From an uncultured Bacilli bacterium (GTDB lineage: Bacteria; Bacillota_I; Bacilli_A; RF39; UBA660), in contig CAKOID010000018.1 of assembly GCA_934086355.1 (NCBI GenBank), positions 1 through 16,284 on the forward strand: a stretch of DNA of 16,284 bases, in the 5' to 3' direction. Below are positions 12,004-16,284 of the stretch, one piece after another. Each line of letters opens with the position of its first letter. The first letter of the stretch is position 1. The translations under genes were made by a program, and so were the position numbers. The notes beneath the pieces are model-generated. The model saw only the letters and a program-made list of their open reading frames with translations. It was not told where the DNA came from and made no database searches.

Positions 12004-13809
12004 ATGAATAGTAAAAAAGGGTTTACATTGGTTGAATTATTAGCCGTAATAGTTATTCTAGGTATAATTATTACAATAACCGCAACTAAAGGTTTTGGAG
12101 CTTTTGATAATACAAAAAAAGCTATCATAAAAGAAAATCTAAATGCCATCAAAAAAAGTGCAAATGAACTTGCTGCCCAAATAGAGAGTTGTGATGACGA
12201 CGTTGACAGTGAATTTTGGGAAGAAGGTTCTAAAAGTGATTTAACTAGACAAGAAGGAGATGAAATAGCAAATAAAGATTGTGCAGGCCTAAAAGCTAAA
12301 ATGTCATCTTCCAACTGTATAAGTGTAAAAGTACAATATCTAATAACAAATAATTTTTTAAGTGATCATAAGGATTTTGATGAAATAAAAGGTGAAAAAG
12401 TTAAAATATGTAAAATAAATAAAAAAATAGAAATAAATACTGATAAAATAAAAGAAAAATTAGAAGAAGTAATAGGTAAAGATAACAAAACTCCAACAGA
12501 TGAAACACCAGAAAAAAAGAATGATCAAGAAGATAAGGCAGATACTAGAAAAATCACATTAAATAGAGATATTGATAATAATTATACATATGAACAACAT
12601 TTTGCTAAATATCACAATATTATAAAATATCGTTATGCAGATAATTTCTATAAAAAATATTTTGAAAATTTTAATATGGGAACTATGTATACTGATTTGT
12701 ATGATAATAATAAAAAAAATAACATGAATTTTTTAGAATTAATAAATTGCCCTAAAGACTCATTTTGTAGTTGGAAAATGCTTACAGAAAAAAATACAAT
12801 AGAAGATATAGTATCAAAAAACGGCATATATTCCAATTTCTATATAAAATATAAAATTAGGTATTATGCTTTTGATAAAGAAAAATCATACGAAAGTGTA
12901 TATAGTGAATTGAAAGAAAAAGATTGGAATGAATTAAGCACTAAAATTCATATGGATTCATTTTACTCAGAAATCTTATTAGGAACAAAGGATTGTTACA
13001 AATCGTTTGAAGAATTAAAAAAGACAATTACTAAAAACAGTAATAAATGTGTAGAAAAGTATTATAAAAATGAATATTTATATAAAGATAACGAGATAGA
13101 TGAAATGATTAATGATATAAATGATTTCAATAGTGAAATAATACAGTTTATAGAAGATTACACAGAAAGTCAAATTATTACAAATAAAATTTCAGAAGAA
13201 GTAGCATCTGATACATTAGATGTAGATTTTTATCAGAATCAAGTTGAAGATATGCAAATTGAAAAAAGTAATGTTACAAATTTAAATGGAGATAAAGTAG
13301 AATTATGTACAAACTTTTATATGTATAAAGATAACTTTGTATTAGCTTTTAATAATTCTATGGGATTTACCTCTTGTGATTTCAAAATAAATATTGTTAA
13401 AGATTATAACACCATAGCAGGAATAAGACATTTTAACAGTAATTATATATTAGACAAAGGATATTATGAAACATCTATTATTCAAAATGATGAATATAAA
13501 GATAATAAAGATGAAAGATATGAATATTATTATACAATAGGAGTTGGAAGTGATTATTCCAAAAATGGTGTCACAGAAAATAATTTTGGATGTGAAGCAA
13601 GTGCAAGCAATACAGCATATTGTGCCTCAAATGCATCATATATTTTTAATACTGAAGGGCAAGAAGCTGCAAATGAATGGGCAAAAAAATATATGTCATC
13701 TGATACAACAGTAGACTCCAATGGCAATGTTAATTATAAACACTCTAGTGGATATAGCCAAACTTATCCAAATCAATATCAACAGGATAATTATGGACCT
13801 CTACATTAA
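12004..13809 (+). CDS. Oversized type IV pilin-like surface protein
   Basis: The N-terminus carries a class III (prepilin) signal: MNSKKG then FTLVELLAVIVILGIIITI. Prepilin peptidase would cleave between G6 and F7, and the conserved Glu at mature position +5 is E11. The hydrophobic helix spans about 7-26, followed by the usual amphipathic helix. At 601 residues it is three to five times longer than ordinary pilins or pseudopilins. The rest is hydrophilic, Lys/Asp/Asn/Tyr-rich and dotted with Cys that could form disulfides outside the cell. An acidic/Pro linker (DNKTPTDETPEKKNDQEDKAD, about 160-180) separates the pilin part from an unrecognised C-terminal domain ending in a Tyr/Ser/Gln-rich tail. 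GGTGAT precedes the ATG, and TATAAT (11986-11991) is a possible -10. It is followed after 15 bases by the GH31-like gene. Role inferred: a surface-displayed or pseudopilus-associated protein. Confidence 0.82.
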   Translation: MNSKKGFTLVELLAVIVILGIIITITATKGFGAFDNTKKAIIKENLNAIKKSANELAAQIESCDDDVDSEFWEEGSKSDLTRQEGDEIANKDCAGLKAKMSSSNCISVKVQYLITNNFLSDHKDFDEIKGEKVKICKINKKIEINTDKIKEKLEEVIGKDNKTPTDETPEKKNDQEDKADTRKITLNRDIDNNYTYEQHFAKYHNIIKYRYADNFYKKYFENFNMGTMYTDLYDNNKKNNMNFLELINCPKDSFCSWKMLTEKNTIEDIVSKNGIYSNFYIKYKIRYYAFDKEKSYESVYSELKEKDWNELSTKIHMDSFYSEILLGTKDCYKSFEELKKTITKNSNKCVEKYYKNEYLYKDNEIDEMINDINDFNSEIIQFIEDYTESQIITNKISEEVASDTLDVDFYQNQVEDMQIEKSNVTNLNGDKVELCTNFYMYKDNFVLAFNNSMGFTSCDFKINIVKDYNTIAGIRHFNSNYILDKGYYETSIIQNDEYKDNKDERYEYYYTIGVGSDYSKNGVTENNFGCEASASNTAYCASNASYIFNTEGQEAANEWAKKYMSSDTTVDSNGNVNYKHSSGYSQTYPNQYQQDNYGPLH

Positions 13810-13824
13810 AAGAAAGGATATTTT

Positions 13825-16164
13825 ATGAATAATATAATACAAGGAAAAAAATATAGAATAACTATACTAAGTGAAATATTATTAAGATTAGAATATAGTG
13901 AAACAGGAGAATTTTTAGACGAAACAACAGAATTCGCTAGAAATAGAGTATTTCCAACTTGTAAATTTAATATACAACAAGATGAAAGATTCTTAGTTAT
14001 AGAAACTTCATATTACAGATTAGAATATATTAAAGAAAAACCATTTTATGGTACTAAATTTGTACCAGAAGCAAATCTAAAAGTGTTATTAAAAGATACA
14101 GATAGGTATTGGTATTTTAATCATGTTGAAGCAAGAAACTTTAAAACAATAGGTATATGTTTAGATAACGTTGAAAACATAAAATTATATAATAAAGGAT
14201 TATATTCAACAGATGGTTTTGTAAGTATAGATGATAGTAACTCTTTAATAATAAAAAATAATATGTTCTATAAAAGAAATGTAAATGAAATAGATACATA
14301 CTTATTTATGTATAAAAGAGATTTTGGTAAAGTATTAAGAGATTATTTTATACTAACAAATAAACCAAGTATGATACCAAGATATATGTTAGGTAATATA
14401 TGGAATAAATCTACTAATTATACTGATTTAAATATAGAAGAATTAATAAATAAATTTAATAAAAATAACATCCCATTAAACTTAATAATATTAGGAAATA
14501 AATGGCATAATAAAAACGGATTAGAATATGGATTAAATTGGAATAAAGATTTATTTATAGATTATAATAAATTTATAAATAATTTAAAAACAAAAAATGT
14601 GTATCTAGGCGTTACAATTAATCCAATGGAAATAAGTAAAAATGAATCTAACTTTAATGAGTTTAAAACATTATGTAATATAGATAAAGATGAAAATATA
14701 ATGTTAAACGTATATGATAAAAATATGATGGATAATTATTTTAAAGTATTTATAAATAATTTAATTAATAGTGGAATAAATACATTCTTAATAGATAATA
14801 CAAATATAAAAGATTTATATAGTTTAAGAGTATTAAATTATTATCATAGTAAGTATTTTAAAGATAATAATTTAAGATTAAATATATTAAGTAGGAATGG
14901 TTTAATTAATAGTCATAATACTAATATATTATATACAGGAAAAACATTAGTTAGTTGGGATTTCTTAAAAAAATTACCAGAATATATAATAAGTGGTAGT
15001 AATATAGGTATAAATTTTATAAGCAATGATATTGGTGGTTACTATGGTGGTATAGAAGATGATGAATTATATAGAAGATATATTGAATTAGGTACATTTA
15101 GTCCTATGCTAAGATTATCTAGTGATAGTAGTGAATATTATAAAAGAGAGCCATGGAAATGGGATATAAATACTCTTACTATAGCAAAATATTATTTAAG
15201 ATTAAGATGTGAATTAATTCCATATACATATACTGAAAGTTATAACTATGTTAATACTGGTATACCATTTATAAGACCAATATATTATAATTATCCAGAA
15301 ATATATGATGAAATAGAGTATAGAAATGAATATTATTTTGGTAATAATTTATTAGTTTGTCCTATAACAAAACCAAAAGATATAGTTATGAATAGAACTA
15401 TACAACAATTATTTATACCAGAAGGTATATGGTATGATTTTAAAACTGGTATTAAATATGTAGGTAACAGAAGATATATATCCTTCTACAAAGATGAAGA
15501 TTATCCAGTATTTGCAACTCAAGGTAGTATAATACCGTTAGCAATACTAGATGAAGATAATTTAAATAATTCAAACAATCCAAATGGTTTTGTAATACAT
15601 ATATTCCCAGGTAAATCAAATACTTATACTTTATACGAAGATGATGGTATAACTTTAAGTAAAGATAAATATGTTAAAACAATAATAGATTATAATTATA
15701 TGTTAAATAATTACACTGTAATTATTAGACATGATGTAACAGATAGTACATTAGTACCAAATATAAGAAATTATATAATCAAATTTAGAAATACAAGAAA
15801 ACCTAATGACATAACTATATATATAGGCGAAGATAAATTAGAAAACTATAAAACATATATTGATGATAATGATTTTGTTATAGAGTTAAATAACGTAAAT
15901 TCATTTAAACAAATAACAATTAATTCTAAAGGTCAAGATATAGAAATAGAAACAAGTAGATTAATTAATAAAGATATAGATGATATTATAAGTAGTTTAA
16001 AAATAAAAACTACACTAAAAAGTAAAGTAAATGAAATAATGTTTAGTGATAAAGAAATTAAACAAAAAAGAATATTAATTAGAAAATTAAAAAGAGATGG
16101 TTTACAACCAAAATATATTAATATGTTCTTAAAACTATTAGAATATATTGAAGAAAATGTATAA
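13825..16164 (+). CDS. GH31-family glycosidase-fold protein with altered active site
   Basis: The 779-residue protein follows the GH31 plan: N-terminal beta-sandwich (about 1-180), TIM barrel (about 185-475), then beta domains (PVFATQGSIIPLA, YTLYEDDG). Barrel landmarks include NDIGGYYGG (401-409), ELYRRYIELGTFSPMLR (414-430) and REPWKW (441-446). The nucleophile Asp appears as D324 in FLIDNTN, although the usual WxDMNE context is lost. Other active-site positions differ from the family: K373 in TGKTLVSW where the acid/base Asp of 'WTGDN' belongs, G224 in LGNKW where 'LDxxW' is usual, and S432 in RLSS where 'RxH' is usual. It may be a sugar-binding pseudoenzyme or have a changed mechanism. 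No signal peptide is seen, so it should be cytoplasmic. A Lys-rich helical tail (about 715-779) is extra. AAAGGA lies upstream, and it is probably co-transcribed with the pilin-like gene. Confidence 0.88.
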   Translation: MNNIIQGKKYRITILSEILLRLEYSETGEFLDETTEFARNRVFPTCKFNIQQDERFLVIETSYYRLEYIKEKPFYGTKFVPEANLKVLLKDTDRYWYFNHVEARNFKTIGICLDNVENIKLYNKGLYSTDGFVSIDDSNSLIIKNNMFYKRNVNEIDTYLFMYKRDFGKVLRDYFILTNKPSMIPRYMLGNIWNKSTNYTDLNIEELINKFNKNNIPLNLIILGNKWHNKNGLEYGLNWNKDLFIDYNKFINNLKTKNVYLGVTINPMEISKNESNFNEFKTLCNIDKDENIMLNVYDKNMMDNYFKVFINNLINSGINTFLIDNTNIKDLYSLRVLNYYHSKYFKDNNLRLNILSRNGLINSHNTNILYTGKTLVSWDFLKKLPEYIISGSNIGINFISNDIGGYYGGIEDDELYRRYIELGTFSPMLRLSSDSSEYYKREPWKWDINTLTIAKYYLRLRCELIPYTYTESYNYVNTGIPFIRPIYYNYPEIYDEIEYRNEYYFGNNLLVCPITKPKDIVMNRTIQQLFIPEGIWYDFKTGIKYVGNRRYISFYKDEDYPVFATQGSIIPLAILDEDNLNNSNNPNGFVIHIFPGKSNTYTLYEDDGITLSKDKYVKTIIDYNYMLNNYTVIIRHDVTDSTLVPNIRNYIIKFRNTRKPNDITIYIGEDKLENYKTYIDDNDFVIELNNVNSFKQITINSKGQDIEIETSRLINKDIDDIISSLKIKTTLKSKVNEIMFSDKEIKQKRILIRKLKRDGLQPKYINMFLKLLEYIEENV

Positions 16165-16284
16165 AATATATTGCATTGACAAAAGAATTATTATAAAATG
16201 TATTTAGGATAGCAAAAGAGTTTGATATCTAAATATTTTAATTTACGATTCATAAAAAAGATGAAAACAAGACTGTATAACTTC
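16165..16284 (+). other. Gene-less tail with a possible promoter
   Basis: A TTGACA at 16176-16181 is a good -35 box, but no -10 box matches it well at 16-18 bases (TGTATT at 16199-16204 is the only candidate at 17). An ATG at 16261 opens a frame to the window edge without a clear ribosome-binding site. The next gene may start here or beyond the edge. No clear terminator for the GH31-like gene was found. Confidence 0.3.

Noticed and set aside
1..16284. CRISPR arrays, insertion sequences, integrase or attachment sites, phage genes.
   Set aside because: No regularly spaced repeats, transposase-like frames or paired terminal repeats were seen on either strand.

Overview
The window is very AT-rich (roughly three quarters A+T). 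Its genes use TTA for Leu, AGA for Arg and NNA/NNT codons, and almost all stop with TAA; TGA and TAG each end one gene. Tryptophan is TGG throughout, so the genetic code is the standard bacterial one, not the TGA=Trp code of mycoplasmas. Gene order (infC-rpmI-rplT behind an attenuator), ribosome-binding sites (GGAGG, GGTGAT), sigma-A-type promoters and many small Lys/Asn/Ile-rich membrane proteins suggest an uncultured, reduced Bacilli lineage related to Mollicutes (RF39-like gut bacteria). That placement is inferred from style, not from a search.

Layout, left to right. (1) 1-1389: the 3' part of a secreted or surface protein gene. Its last ~130 bases have aberrant base and codon use and look like a diversified C-terminal lectin-fold patch. 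(2) 1442-3837: fmt, a translationally coupled membrane protein of unknown function, and a PgsA-type CDP-alcohol phosphatidyltransferase. (3) 3855-5307: the infC-rpmI-rplT operon, with a strong promoter, an L20-type attenuator leader, an infC start at ATA, and an L20 carrying a Rho_N-like tail. (4) 5318-8185: a kinase-fold protein, a structured 5' UTR with a two-helix membrane protein, trpS and tRNA-His, each separated by very compact terminator/promoter joints. (5) 8228-9565 (minus): a LigD-like end-processing enzyme with phosphoesterase and polymerase domains but no ligase domain. (6) 9670-9923: a frameshifted small membrane protein. (7) 9926-11501 (minus): a tandem ThyX-like protein and a HIT hydrolase in one operon. 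(8) 11603-11941: a decayed Nudix hydrolase. (9) 12004-16164: a very long pilin-like protein followed by a GH31 glycosidase-fold protein that has lost several active-site residues. The last 120 bases contain no complete gene.

Most of the content is housekeeping: translation initiation (Fmt, IF3, L20, L35, TrpRS, tRNA-His), lipid synthesis, dTMP synthesis and DNA-end repair. A recurrent architectural feature is that intrinsic terminators overlap stop codons and even supply the -35 box of the next promoter. The strongest candidates for something undescribed are the C-terminal patch of the first gene (possibly the variable region of a diversity-generating retroelement whose RT and template lie outside the window), the pseudoknotted leader at 6271-6371, the split active site of the tandem ThyX, and the GH31 protein with substituted catalytic positions.
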